The translations under genes and the position numbers were made by a program. Below the pieces are notes generated by a model. It ran no database searches, was not told the origin of the DNA, and was given only the letters and a program-made list of their open reading frames with translations. DNA of 28,180 nucleotides from G020354085 sp964482055 (GTDB lineage: Bacteria > Pseudomonadota > Gammaproteobacteria > Acidiferrobacterales > Sulfurifustaceae): contig CAYZVX010000034.1 in the NCBI GenBank assembly GCA_964482055.1, forward strand, positions 1 to 28,180, given 5' to 3'. Shown piece by piece: positions 1 through 11,153 of the stretch. Every line of letters begins with the position of its first letter. The stretch's first letter is position 1.

Positions 1-1
1 G

Positions 2-1549
2 CGCGCGCCCAAGCATCCGGCGCTCAAGCCGCCGGATCAGTTTCGGCTCATCGGGCGGCCGGCGCCGCGCATCGAGATACCGGAGATGGTCGCGGGTCGC
101 GCGCTCTACGCGCTCGACGTCTCGCTGCCCGACATGCTGACGGCGACCGTGCTGCGCTGCCCGGTGTTCGGCGGCCGCGTGGCCAGGTTTGACGCCGCGG
201 CGGCGCGCGCCGTGCCCGGCGTGCGCGATGTCATCGCGATCGAATCCGGCATCGCCGTCATTGCCGACAGTTTCTGGGCAGCGCTGCGCGGCCGCGAGCA
301 GTTGCAGGTCGAATGGACCGCGGGACCGCACGCAGCGCTCGACAATGCCGCGGTGTCCGCCGCGCTCGCGGCGGGCCTGGAACGCGAGGGCAAGGTCGCC
401 CGCAACGACGGCCGCGCGCTGCGTATTCTGAAAGAGTCCGCCCGGGTCTTCGCGGCCCGCTATACCACGCCCTACCTTGCCCATGCCCCGCTCGAGCCCA
501 TGAGTTGCGTGGCCGACGTGCGCCGCGACGGCTGCGATGTCTGGGTCGGCACCCAGAACCAGGCCGACACGCAAAAGGAGGCCGCCAGGATCGCCGGTCT
601 GCCCAGATCCAAGGTCAGGGTGAACACACTTTATCTGGGCGGCGGCTTCGGGCGCCGGCTCGAAACCGATTTCGTGGGCGATGCAGTGGAGATCTCCCGG
701 CGCCTGGGCGTGCCGGTGCAGGTCGTCTGGACACGCAGCGATGACCTGCAACATGACCGGTATCGACCGGCGCACGCGGCGCATCTCACGGCGGCGCTCG
801 ACGAGGCCGGCTCCCCGCTGGCGCTCGCGCTGCGCATCGCCGGTCCGCAGCCTGCCCTCGACGGCATCGATGTGCCGTATGCGATCGCCAACCTGCGTGA
901 AGAGCATGTCGAGGTGGAAAGCCCGGTGCCGGTCGGCGCGTGGCGTTCGGTCGGGGCCTCCAACAATGCCTTCGCAGTGGAATGCTTCATCGACGAACTC
1001 GCCCACATCGCCGGTCGCGACCCGCTTGCGTATCGCCTGGCGCTGCTGCCACGCGCCGCGCGCCACCGGGCGGTGCTCGAGCACGTTGCGGCCGCCGCTG
1101 ACTGGCAGGCACCGCTGCCGGCCGGCCATGGTCGCGGCGCGGCCGTCTACCAGTCCTTCGGCAGCGTCGTCGCGCAGGTCGCCGAAGCCTCGGTGGACCC
1201 GGTCGGCCACATCCGCGTATCGCGCGTGGTGTGCGCGATCGACTGCGGCCGGGTCGTCAATCCCGACACCGTGCGCGCGCAGCTCGAGGGCGGCATTGCT
1301 CTGGGTCTTTCGGCTGCGCTCAAGGAAGAAGTACGCATTGCGCACGGGCGCGTAGAGCAGTCGACGTTTGCCGACTACCCGATCCTGACGCTCGCGGAAA
1401 TGCCCGAGGTCGAGGTGCACATCCTGCCGTCCGAGGCGCCACCGGGCGGCGTCGGTGAGCCGGGAGTGCCGGTCATCGCCCCGGCCGTGGCGAACGCGGT
1501 GTACGCCGCGACCGGCCGGCGCCTGCGTGCCCTGCCGTTACGGCCCTGA
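2..1549 (+). CDS. Molybdopterin-binding subunit of an IorB-type xanthine dehydrogenase family enzyme, 5' truncated by the window edge
   Basis: The frame is open from base 2, so the N-terminal third of a usually ~700-750 residue protein lies outside the window. An ATG at 86 is internal: the codons before it already read as conserved family sequence (FRLIGRPAPRIE). These enzymes hydroxylate aldehydes or N-heterocycles at a molybdenum cofactor, together with a small 2x[2Fe-2S] subunit. Visible family marks are a GGGFGRR loop near 638-658, the segment VGAWRSVGASNNAF typical of isoquinoline 1-oxidoreductase beta-like subunits, an IDCGRVVNPD segment, and GVGEPG near 1450-1467, which holds the Glu equivalent to the catalytic base. 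The small iron-sulfur subunit is not in the window. Substrate cannot be inferred. The next gene starts 32 bases downstream on the same strand. Confidence 0.88.
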   Translation, partial: RAPKHPALKPPDQFRLIGRPAPRIEIPEMVAGRALYALDVSLPDMLTATVLRCPVFGGRVARFDAAAARAVPGVRDVIAIESGIAVIADSFWAALRGREQLQVEWTAGPHAALDNAAVSAALAAGLEREGKVARNDGRALRILKESARVFAARYTTPYLAHAPLEPMSCVADVRRDGCDVWVGTQNQADTQKEAARIAGLPRSKVRVNTLYLGGGFGRRLETDFVGDAVEISRRLGVPVQVVWTRSDDLQHDRYRPAHAAHLTAALDEAGSPLALALRIAGPQPALDGIDVPYAIANLREEHVEVESPVPVGAWRSVGASNNAFAVECFIDELAHIAGRDPLAYRLALLPRAARHRAVLEHVAAAADWQAPLPAGHGRGAAVYQSFGSVVAQVAEASVDPVGHIRVSRVVCAIDCGRVVNPDTVRAQLEGGIALGLSAALKEEVRIAHGRVEQSTFADYPILTLAEMPEVEVHILPSEAPPGGVGEPGVPVIAPAVANAVYAATGRRLRALPLRP

Positions 1550-1581
1550 GCCCGGATCGAAACCAAAAACGAGAATCATCG

Positions 1582-2073
1582 ATGGAACATCTGCTACTTC
1601 TCACCAAGGTCATGCTGCTGCTCGGGGTGGCGAACGGCACGCCCATTTTCGCCCGCAGGCTGCTCAAGGATCGCTTCGCCTGGCCGCTCGACGGGGGGCT
1701 GCGCTTCATCGACGGCCGCCCGCTGTTGGGCAGATCCAAGACCATTCGCGGCCTCGTGCTGTCACTGCTGTGCACGACGCTCGCCGCGCTGATCCTCGGT
1801 TTCGACTGGCAGATGGGCCTTACGATCGGTGCGTTCGCCATGCTCGGCGATCTCGCCTCGAGCTTCAGCAAGCGGCGCCTCGACCGCCCGCCGAGCAGCC
1901 GGGCAGTCGGCCTCGATCAGATCCCGGAGTCGCTGTTTCCGCTGCTGGCCTGCCAGGACCGGCTCGGCCTGCAGCTATGGGACGTCGCGCTGCTGGTCGG
2001 GCTTTTCATCGCGCTCGAGTTGTTGCTCTCGCGCCTGCTCTACCGGCTGCGTATCCGCGAGCAGCCGTATTGA
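1582..2073 (+). CDS. CDP-archaeol synthase-like (CarS/DUF46) integral membrane protein
   Basis: A 163-residue hydrophobic protein with about four membrane segments. Characterised family members transfer CMP from CTP to an unsaturated ether lipid phosphate in archaea; bacterial homologs are mostly uncharacterised. Family features seen: NGTPIFARR near the N-terminus, a cytosolic loop LLGRSKTIRG matching the family K-T-x-R-G signature, then GDLASSFSKRRL followed by a GLDQIPES segment, the usual D-Q pair. Length is normal for the family. The ATG at 1582 has only a weak purine stretch upstream (gaga). The stop is two bases from the stop of the convergent metallophosphoesterase, so no separate terminator fits between them. 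Whether the bacterial protein acts on ether lipids or ordinary CDP-diacylglycerol precursors is unknown. Confidence 0.75.
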   Translation: MEHLLLLTKVMLLLGVANGTPIFARRLLKDRFAWPLDGGLRFIDGRPLLGRSKTIRGLVLSLLCTTLAALILGFDWQMGLTIGAFAMLGDLASSFSKRRLDRPPSSRAVGLDQIPESLFPLLACQDRLGLQLWDVALLVGLFIALELLLSRLLYRLRIREQPY

Positions 2074-2075
2074 CG

Positions 2076-3029
2076 TCACGCGCAGGTCAGGCGGTGCAGG
2101 GCCACTTCCGGCGGGCAGTTGAGGCGCACGTCAACGATCGAGGAGCCAGCGCCGACCGAGGTGTAACCCAACAGCTCGTGGTAGCGCCAGAAGCCGCGCG
2201 CGTAGCGGCGCGGGCAGCGCGCGTCGGTGAGCACGGGGATGCCGCCCGGCAGGCAGATCTGCCCGCCGTGCGTGTGCCCGCACAGCATCAAGCTGAAACC
2301 GGCGTGCGCCACGTGCTGGTAGGTCTCTGGCGTGTGCGACAGCATGATCGCGCAGGCCCCGTGCGGCACCTCGTGTCCGGCCTTCTCGATGTTATCGACC
2401 CCGTAGTAGTGCGCATCGTCGATGCCGGCGAGATACAGCACCTCGTCCCCGCGCTCGATCCGCACCGACTCGTTGAGCAGCATGCGCACGCCTGCGGCCT
2501 CGAAGCGCGGAACCATGCGAATCGTGTCGTGGTTGCCAAGCACGCCGTAGACCGGATCACGCAGATGCTCGCGCAGTCTTTCCATGCCCGCCACCGCCGC
2601 CTCCCACGGCCCGTAGGTACGGTAGCGAAAATCGCCGGTCAACACGCACAGATCGTATTCAAGGCCGGAGACGCGCTTGATGAGCGCATCGAGATACTCG
2701 CCGTGCATGTCCACGTGCAGGTCGCTCACGTGCAGGATCGTGTAACCGTCGAAGGCGCGCGGCAACGTGGGCAGGCGCACCTCATGGCGGTTGACGCGGA
2801 TGTCGAGCGAGTTGCGCCGGCCGCGGCCGTGCAGGCCGACGAGCCGCAGGCCCAGGCGGATTAACGAGTGGATCGAGTACCAGTTCTCGATATGGAAGAA
2901 CCCGGCAGCCTTGCGATGGATGTTGCGATCGTTGTCGTCCTCGATGCCAAGCCGCTGCCGCAGATGCACGCGCCCGACACGGCGCGCGAGATACTGGAGG
3001 ATGGCCTGGTCTGGTGGCAGTGCCTGCAT
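2076..3029 (-). CDS. Calcineurin-like metallophosphoesterase
   Basis: A 317-residue protein of the YkuE/YaeI-like class, with all dimetal motifs in order (numbering from the ATG at 3029): SDLHVD (D103, H105), GDFRYR (about 132), GNHD (165-168), a histidine in LSHTP (about 232) and CGHTHGGQ (about 250-257). Such enzymes hydrolyse phosphoester bonds; related members act on lipid-phosphate headgroups, and the substrate here is unknown. The start at 3029 is preferred because GGAG lies 8 bases upstream. An in-frame ATG at 3059 has no ribosome site and falls inside a possible -10 box. The first ~95 residues contain no phosphoesterase motif and no clear signal peptide. The gene is convergent with the CarS-like gene and divergent from the thioredoxin-fold gene. 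Confidence 0.85.
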   Translation of the reverse strand: MQALPPDQAILQYLARRVGRVHLRQRLGIEDDNDRNIHRKAAGFFHIENWYSIHSLIRLGLRLVGLHGRGRRNSLDIRVNRHEVRLPTLPRAFDGYTILHVSDLHVDMHGEYLDALIKRVSGLEYDLCVLTGDFRYRTYGPWEAAVAGMERLREHLRDPVYGVLGNHDTIRMVPRFEAAGVRMLLNESVRIERGDEVLYLAGIDDAHYYGVDNIEKAGHEVPHGACAIMLSHTPETYQHVAHAGFSLMLCGHTHGGQICLPGGIPVLTDARCPRRYARGFWRYHELLGYTSVGAGSSIVDVRLNCPPEVALHRLTCA

Positions 3030-3054
3030 GCCCGATACTCCGACAACGCGCGCA

Positions 3055-3081
3055 AGCATAGCACAGGGGTGGCGGGGTCAA
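3055..3081 (-). promoter_or_regulatory. Possible sigma70-type promoter for the metallophosphoesterase gene
   Basis: On the minus strand TTGACC (3081-3076) is followed after 15 bases by TATGCT (3060-3055). The spacer is shorter than the preferred 17, so this is tentative. If real, transcription starts near 3048 and the ATG at 3029 is the usable start. Confidence 0.28.
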
Positions 3082-3140
3082 GGGCCGGTGCCCGAGCGCG
3101 GTCCAATGCCTTACACTGCTGTTCAGCTTCCGGTACACGT

Positions 3141-3797
3141 ATGACCACAGACGCCCAAGCCCCCGACGCCCTAATGCTTCTGACGTCGAGTTGCCCGTTC
3201 TGCCCGGCGGTCCTCGCCGCCCTGGGCGAGCTGGTCAAGGCCGGCCGCATCGGGCGCCTGGAAGTCGTCAACATCGAGTCGCATCCGGAAGTTGCCCAGC
3301 ATTTCGGCGTGCGCTCGGTGCCGTGGGTCCGCCTCGGCTCCTTCGAACTCGACGGCCTGCGCTCCAAGGCCGAGCTCGAACAGTGGGCGCGGCGTGCCGG
3401 CACACGCGAAGGCATGGCCGAGTACCTGAGCGAGCTGCTCGCCACCGGCGGTTTCAACAAGGTGCTCGCGCATCTCGCGCGCGTGCCGCACGACCTCGAG
3501 GCCTTGCTCCTGCTGCTCGCCAATCCGCAAACCGACTTGCACGTGCAGCTCGGCATCGCCGCGGTCATGGAGGAGCTGCAAGGCAGCACCGCGCTGCAAA
3601 GCATCGTCGACCAGCTCGGGGCGTTCGTCACGAGCCCCGAGCCGCGCCTGCGCGGTGATGCCTGCCACTATCTCGCGCTGAGCGGCAGCCCGCACGCCAT
3701 CCCGTACGTGCGCCAACTGCTCGCCGACCCCGATCCGCACGTGCGCGAGGTGGCGCAGGAAAGTCTCGCCACGCTCGAAAAAGCGGCCGACGGATGA
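3141..3797 (+). CDS. Thioredoxin-fold protein fused to C-terminal HEAT-like repeats
   Basis: A 218-residue cytoplasmic protein. Residues ~10-85 read as a thioredoxin/glutaredoxin fold: hydrophobic strand LMLLTSS, redox motif CPFC at 18-21, and the cis-proline loop RSVPW (P61). Residues ~95-215 are helical and Leu/Ala rich, and the last segments (GDACHYLALSGSPHAIP, then DPDPHVREVAQESL) look like HEAT repeats. This suggests a thiol-disulfide module tied to a protein-binding scaffold. The start is at 3141 because the frame upstream is antisense to the neighbouring phosphoesterase gene and homology-like sequence begins here. The stop overlaps the next gene (ATGA at 3794), indicating translational coupling. 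The partner is unknown. Domain calls are from motifs only. Confidence 0.75.
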   Translation: MTTDAQAPDALMLLTSSCPFCPAVLAALGELVKAGRIGRLEVVNIESHPEVAQHFGVRSVPWVRLGSFELDGLRSKAELEQWARRAGTREGMAEYLSELLATGGFNKVLAHLARVPHDLEALLLLLANPQTDLHVQLGIAAVMEELQGSTALQSIVDQLGAFVTSPEPRLRGDACHYLALSGSPHAIPYVRQLLADPDPHVREVAQESLATLEKAADG

Positions 3798-4498
3798 GGC
3801 GCGGCACGCGGGCGCGAATCGGCTGGCTCGGCCTGTACGCCATCGCCATGGCGCTGGTGGAGGCCGCTGTGGTCGTGCATCTGCGGCACGTCTACTATCC
3901 GAACGATCCGCTTACGATCTTTCCGCTTGCGCTCATGCGCCCGGCGGATTTCGCCTTGGAGCTCGGGCGCGAGTTGGCCACGATCGTGATGATCGCAGCC
4001 GTCGCCTGGCTGGCGGAGAAGACATGGATGCGCCGTTTCGCGGCGTTCGTGCTCGTGTTCGGCCTGTGGGACGTCTTCTACTACCTGTGGCTCAAGGTCG
4101 CGATCGGCTGGCCGCGCTGCTGGCTCGAATGGGACGTGCTGTTCCTCATTCCCTGGCTCTGGCTGGGGCCCTGGCTGGCACCGGTGGCAATCGCCGTGTT
4201 GTTCGTCGCCTGGGCCGTGCCGCTGCTGTTGAGCGAACGCCAGCGGCGCTTTACCACGGCGCGCCTGCTCACGTTTGTGGCGGGCGCGCTGATCGACCTC
4301 GTCACGTTTCTCGCACCGGCCTGGCCGCTCGTCCTGCAAGGTCGCGACGCGGCGCGCGGCTTCGAGCCACGAGCATTTCAGTGGCCGCTGTTTTTCCTTG
4401 GCTGGCTGCTCATGGCGGCGGCGCTGGGGTCGGTGCTGCATGATGGGAACAAGCCAGCCGGCGCACGGAACCGTGCGCTGGCAGCGCGGCATGGCTGA
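3794..4498 (+). CDS. Integral membrane protein of unknown function
   Basis: A 234-residue protein with five to six predicted membrane segments, roughly at residues 9-29, 56-74, 79-100, 111-147 (possibly two), 157-180 and 194-215, and a basic C-terminal tail. The hydrophobic parts are rich in Trp (LIPWLWLGPWLAP). No enzyme motif is recognised. It begins with an ATGA overlap on the thioredoxin-fold/HEAT gene, so the two are probably made together and may act in one process at the membrane. It is not DsbD/CcdA: no paired cysteines lie in the membrane segments. Function is not assigned. Confidence 0.7.
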   Translation: MRRGTRARIGWLGLYAIAMALVEAAVVVHLRHVYYPNDPLTIFPLALMRPADFALELGRELATIVMIAAVAWLAEKTWMRRFAAFVLVFGLWDVFYYLWLKVAIGWPRCWLEWDVLFLIPWLWLGPWLAPVAIAVLFVAWAVPLLLSERQRRFTTARLLTFVAGALIDLVTFLAPAWPLVLQGRDAARGFEPRAFQWPLFFLGWLLMAAALGSVLHDGNKPAGARNRALAARHG

Positions 4499-4700
4499 CC
4501 CCTTCTCCTGAACCGCCCCGCTCATGATCGGACGGCCGGACGGCACACCCACCACATCATGGTCGAGCGTTTCCGCCATCCGGGAGGCCTGCTTTAGCGG
4601 TCGCTTATCGGGACAAGCATCCGACAGATGTCACACGGTTTGTCGCATTGAATTTTCCGCCACTGCGCCCCATGGCTTAACGGTCTTCACCCGTTGGGCT

Positions 4701-4748
4701 TGCGACTGGTCGTTGCTGCACGGCATTGGTGGAAGGTGCGACTGGTCG
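4701..4748 (+). repeat. Two 12-bp direct repeats upstream of the DUF1269-like gene
   Basis: The word TGCGACTGGTCG occurs exactly at 4701-4712 and again at 4737-4748, a 36-bp period, ending 15 bases before the ATG at 4764. It may be a paired regulator site or a small local duplication. The rest of 4499-4763 shows no gene. Confidence 0.45.
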
Positions 4749-4763
4749 CAGGAAGGAGGCCCC

Positions 4764-5270
4764 ATGCTGCGTAGACTGTTCTTTCTGGTTCCCGATGAGC
4801 CCCAGGCCGCGAGGCTGGTCGCCGACCTCGAAGGCGCGGGGGTTGAACATCGTCACATTCACGCCATTGCCGGACGCGGTCGGAACCTGACCCGGCTGCC
4901 GCCCGCGACGGTCCGCCAGAAGCACGATTGGGTCTGGCGCATCGAGCAACTGTGGTGGTACGGCAACCTTGGGCTGTTCTTCGCGGCCGTCGCCGGTTTC
5001 GTCGCGGCGCTGCTGAGCGCGCACTATCTATGGGCGTTCGTCGCCGCTGTCGTCATGACCGGAAGCTTCGCGAGCGGCGCCTGGTTCACGCTGCGCGTGC
5101 CCGACACGCATCTTGCGGAATTCCGCCAGGCGCTCGCGCACGGCGAGATCTTGCTGATGGTGGACGTGCCCAAGGCGCGCGTCGCCCAAATCGAGGACCT
5201 CGTGCGCAACCGCCATCCGGAGACCGTTCCGGGCGGCGTCGGCTGGACCTTCGAAGCGTTTGGGATCTGA
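4764..5270 (+). CDS. DUF1269-like two-helix membrane protein
   Basis: A 168-residue protein. The N-terminal part (MLRRLFFLVPDEPQAARLV) followed by RHIHAIAGRG resembles the ferredoxin-like domain of DUF1269/general-stress membrane proteins. Two adjacent membrane helices lie near residues 67-86 and 88-108, followed by a soluble C-terminal half with an alpha/beta pattern (EILLMVDVPKARVAQIEDLV). The start is set by a strong GGAAGGAGG site at 4751-4759; the in-frame ATG at 4524 has no such site and would add 80 residues without a recognisable pattern. Biochemical role is unknown. The family name is assigned from overall pattern and is moderately secure. A perfect hairpin at 5295-5321 follows the stop. 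Confidence 0.72.
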   Translation: MLRRLFFLVPDEPQAARLVADLEGAGVEHRHIHAIAGRGRNLTRLPPATVRQKHDWVWRIEQLWWYGNLGLFFAAVAGFVAALLSAHYLWAFVAAVVMTGSFASGAWFTLRVPDTHLAEFRQALAHGEILLMVDVPKARVAQIEDLVRNRHPETVPGGVGWTFEAFGI

Positions 5271-5294
5271 AGCCGGGCTGACTAAACCGATCCG

Positions 5295-5321
5295 CCCTGG
5301 CGGGCGGCACGCCCGCCAGGG
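5295..5321. terminator. Perfect 11-bp hairpin between convergent genes, probable bidirectional terminator
   Basis: CCCTGGCGGGC (5295-5305), a 5-base loop, then the exact complement GCCCGCCAGGG (5311-5321). It sits between the stop codons of the DUF1269-like gene and the minus-strand gene at 5331. No T-run follows on either side, so termination may be partial. Confidence 0.65.
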
Positions 5322-5330
5322 CCCGTCGCG

Positions 5331-5645
5331 TTAGCCCTCGGCCTCGCCCTCCTCGTCCGGATTGTCCTTCAAGCGGACCGGGTGGTCCGTTGGCATGTCA
5401 AGGTAGGCGCGACGGCTATCCTCGGTCTCGAAGTACATCACCACGTTTCCATCGATGACGTACGGGTGGCCGGTCGGGTCCTCGATGTCGTGACCGGTAA
5501 TCGGATCGATGGTCGTGATGATCGCTTCCGGTTCATGCAAACGCTTGCTCTGTTGCTGATCGCGCGGCAGAGGCTCCGACGCAACCCAGTTGAATGCACC
5601 CGAGCCGGGCGCGGTCGATGCGCTAGCGGATTTCGCGGGATTCAT
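5331..5645 (-). CDS. Small hypothetical protein with an acidic tail and a compact YHS-like segment
   Basis: A 104-residue soluble protein. The Ser/Ala/Gln-rich N-terminal third looks disordered. Residues ~45-85 (ITTIDPITGHDIEDPTGHP, then VVMYFETEDSRRAYLDMP) form a compact beta-alpha unit reminiscent of YHS/TRASH-like domains, but the metal-binding cysteine is absent. The last 12 residues are strongly acidic. The start is the ATG at 5645: AGGAGG occupies 5656-5651 with a 5-base spacer, while the in-frame GTG at 5651 overlaps that ribosome site. No function is assigned. It appears to be a single-gene unit with its own upstream region and the shared hairpin terminator. Confidence 0.75.
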   Translation of the reverse strand: MNPAKSASASTAPGSGAFNWVASEPLPRDQQQSKRLHEPEAIITTIDPITGHDIEDPTGHPYVIDGNVVMYFETEDSRRAYLDMPTDHPVRLKDNPDEEGEAEG

Positions 5646-5768
5646 GGACACCTCCTGGCCGTCGGCGCAAACCGCGCCGCGCGTGCATCCCGAACCCAGC
5701 TTGCAGGCGGCGGTCGGACGCGCGCTGGTGCGGCTGTGCTGACCTGACAGTTCGCTGCATGAGATCGC

Positions 5769-5822
5769 CGTTCGATTCGCACCGAATCACGCCGAACGCG
5801 CGACCAGGTCCTTATCTTTATA
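5769..5822 (-). promoter_or_regulatory. Possible -10 element and nested operator-like palindrome upstream of the 5331-5645 gene
   Basis: On the minus strand TATAAA (5822-5817) could be a -10 box; the -35 candidate TGGCGT (5845-5840) is weak. Just downstream in the transcript lies a nested inverted repeat: GATTCG (5774-5779) with CGAATC (5783-5788), framed by CGTTCG (5769-5774) with CGAACG (5793-5798). It may be an operator or a leader hairpin. Confidence 0.3.
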
Positions 5823-5912
5823 CGCCTTGCGTGTGCACTACGCCAGCTTGACAGGTCTAGCGCCCGAGCGTGTTTGCAGGGGCGCGCAGGCCTTATCATG
5901 CACTGACAGTAG

Positions 5913-6026
5913 TGCTACCCGTGCCGGCCGAGGCAGGTAGAGGACGGCGCGCGCACCATCGCCTTGCCCTCGATCAACGTCGGCGCCTGCGGCTATCCGA
6001 AGGACGAAACCGCGCGCATCGCGGTT
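5913..6026 (+). pseudogene. Remnant of a macrodomain (ADP-ribose/O-acetyl-ADP-ribose binding, YmdB-like) gene
   Basis: One frame reads GARTIALPSINVGACGYPKD and continues ETARIAV. It matches the macrodomain signature in which a hydrophobic strand (tIAfPaIS) is followed by the phosphate-binding loop (tGvyGyP) and a helix (kee-aariAv). Upstream the match weakens (CYPCRPRQVED where a C-Y helix is expected) and meets an in-frame stop at 5910. Downstream the frame becomes low-complexity. Only about 38 codons of a ~170-residue domain survive, so this is a broken fragment. Macrodomain proteins remove ADP-ribose or acetyl-ADP-ribose modifications and are often in defence or toxin-antitoxin loci; nothing here shows which type it was. 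Confidence 0.55.
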
Positions 6027-6374
6027 TCCCAGTGTGCGCCGGCCCTCGGTATGCGCGACGGGACTTCCCAGTCCCCCTCGCGCCCTCGGTCTCGGCGCAA
6101 TGTTCCGGGTCTCGGCTCGCGCTCGCCCGGCCTCGGCCGCCCTGCGGTCGAGCGCGCCCCTTCGGGGCAGCGCGCTCGCCCACAATGGCTCTACGGCGTG
6201 GGCAGGTGCGTGGCCAACAACGCCACGCACCGCACGCCGACCTCGTACTACGCGCCATCGCTTCGCTCTGCCTGGCGCGTAGCGTCGGCGATGAACTGGG
6301 CACGTTGGTCCATGGGTGACGTTTGGCTCCGGGGCATGGGGCACCTCCTTCGGTGCCCGTGAGTGTGATACAAC

Positions 6375-6468
6375 TGTTACCCCTGTCCCCGGACTAAGGT
6401 GTTACCTATGTGTCTGAACCGTACCGAATCTGCGGCTAGCAACCGGCTTGTGCGGACGCCGGGGACAG
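6375..6468. repeat. IS-end-like tandem repeats with a 10-bp inverted repeat (mobile element scar)
   Basis: Two related units begin with TGTTACC at 6375 and 6400, 25 bp apart, and agree at 14 of their first 20 positions. Such spaced internal repeats resemble the multiple terminal transposase-binding repeats of IS21-like elements. CTGTCCCCGG (6383-6392) is exactly complementary to CCGGGGACAG (6459-6468). No transposase gene is present, so this would be a solo end or a small derivative. The family assignment is from recall of pattern, not a search. Confidence 0.42.
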
Positions 6469-6517
6469 CGCGCCATGTTTCCTGATACTAGTGTGGCCGG
6501 CGCCGCACACCCGGAAT

Positions 6518-6542
6518 GTTGGGCGCTGCGCGCCCGCCCAAC
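6518..6542. repeat. REP-like palindrome upstream of lhr
   Basis: GTTGGGCG (6518-6525) pairs perfectly with CGCCCAAC (6535-6542) across a 9-base loop. The GTTGGG...CCCAAC arms resemble a widespread class of intergenic REP-like hairpins in gammaproteobacteria. It lies about 85 bases before the lhr start. Confidence 0.5.
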
Positions 6543-6593
6543 CGGGCAACGCACAGGGGCAGATCAGCGGAATCGCTGACACCGTTGCACCTG

Positions 6594-6622
6594 TTGTCTG
6601 ATGCCGGTTTCGGCTTTACATT
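6594..6622 (+). promoter_or_regulatory. Possible promoter for lhr
   Basis: TTGTCT (6594-6599), a 17-base spacer and TACATT (6617-6622), each 4 of 6 to the sigma70 consensus. It would start transcription at or just after the ATG at 6628, giving a nearly leaderless message. Weak evidence. Confidence 0.22.
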
Positions 6623-6627
6623 CCAGG

Positions 6628-11124
<4,497 letters not shown>

Positions 11125-11153
11125 CGCCACACCCGGCAGCACCGTTCGCATCC

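Larger units (their letters stand above)
5646..6627. other. Gene-poor interval holding decayed and repetitive DNA
   Basis: No convincing intact gene lies here. The frames on both strands give Arg/Ala/Pro-rich products with no family pattern. The interval holds the upstream region of the 5331-5645 gene with a nested inverted repeat (5769-5798), a macrodomain gene remnant (about 5913-6026), a C/G-rich stretch from about 6060 to 6200 with repeated CCTCGG-type words, a 7-bp hairpin (GGGCACC/GGTGCCC, 6339-6358), IS-end-like repeats (6375-6468) and a REP-like palindrome (6518-6542). It looks like a small insertion hot spot that has lost its cargo. Confidence 0.6.

Noticed and set aside
1455..2864. 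Long plus-strand frame across the CarS-like and phosphoesterase genes
   Set aside because: It runs across three genes in wrong frames; a composition artefact.
5838..6344. 168-codon minus-strand frame in the gene-poor interval
   Set aside because: Arg/Ala/Pro-rich product with no motif or ribosome site; the plus strand of the same stretch carries the macrodomain remnant.
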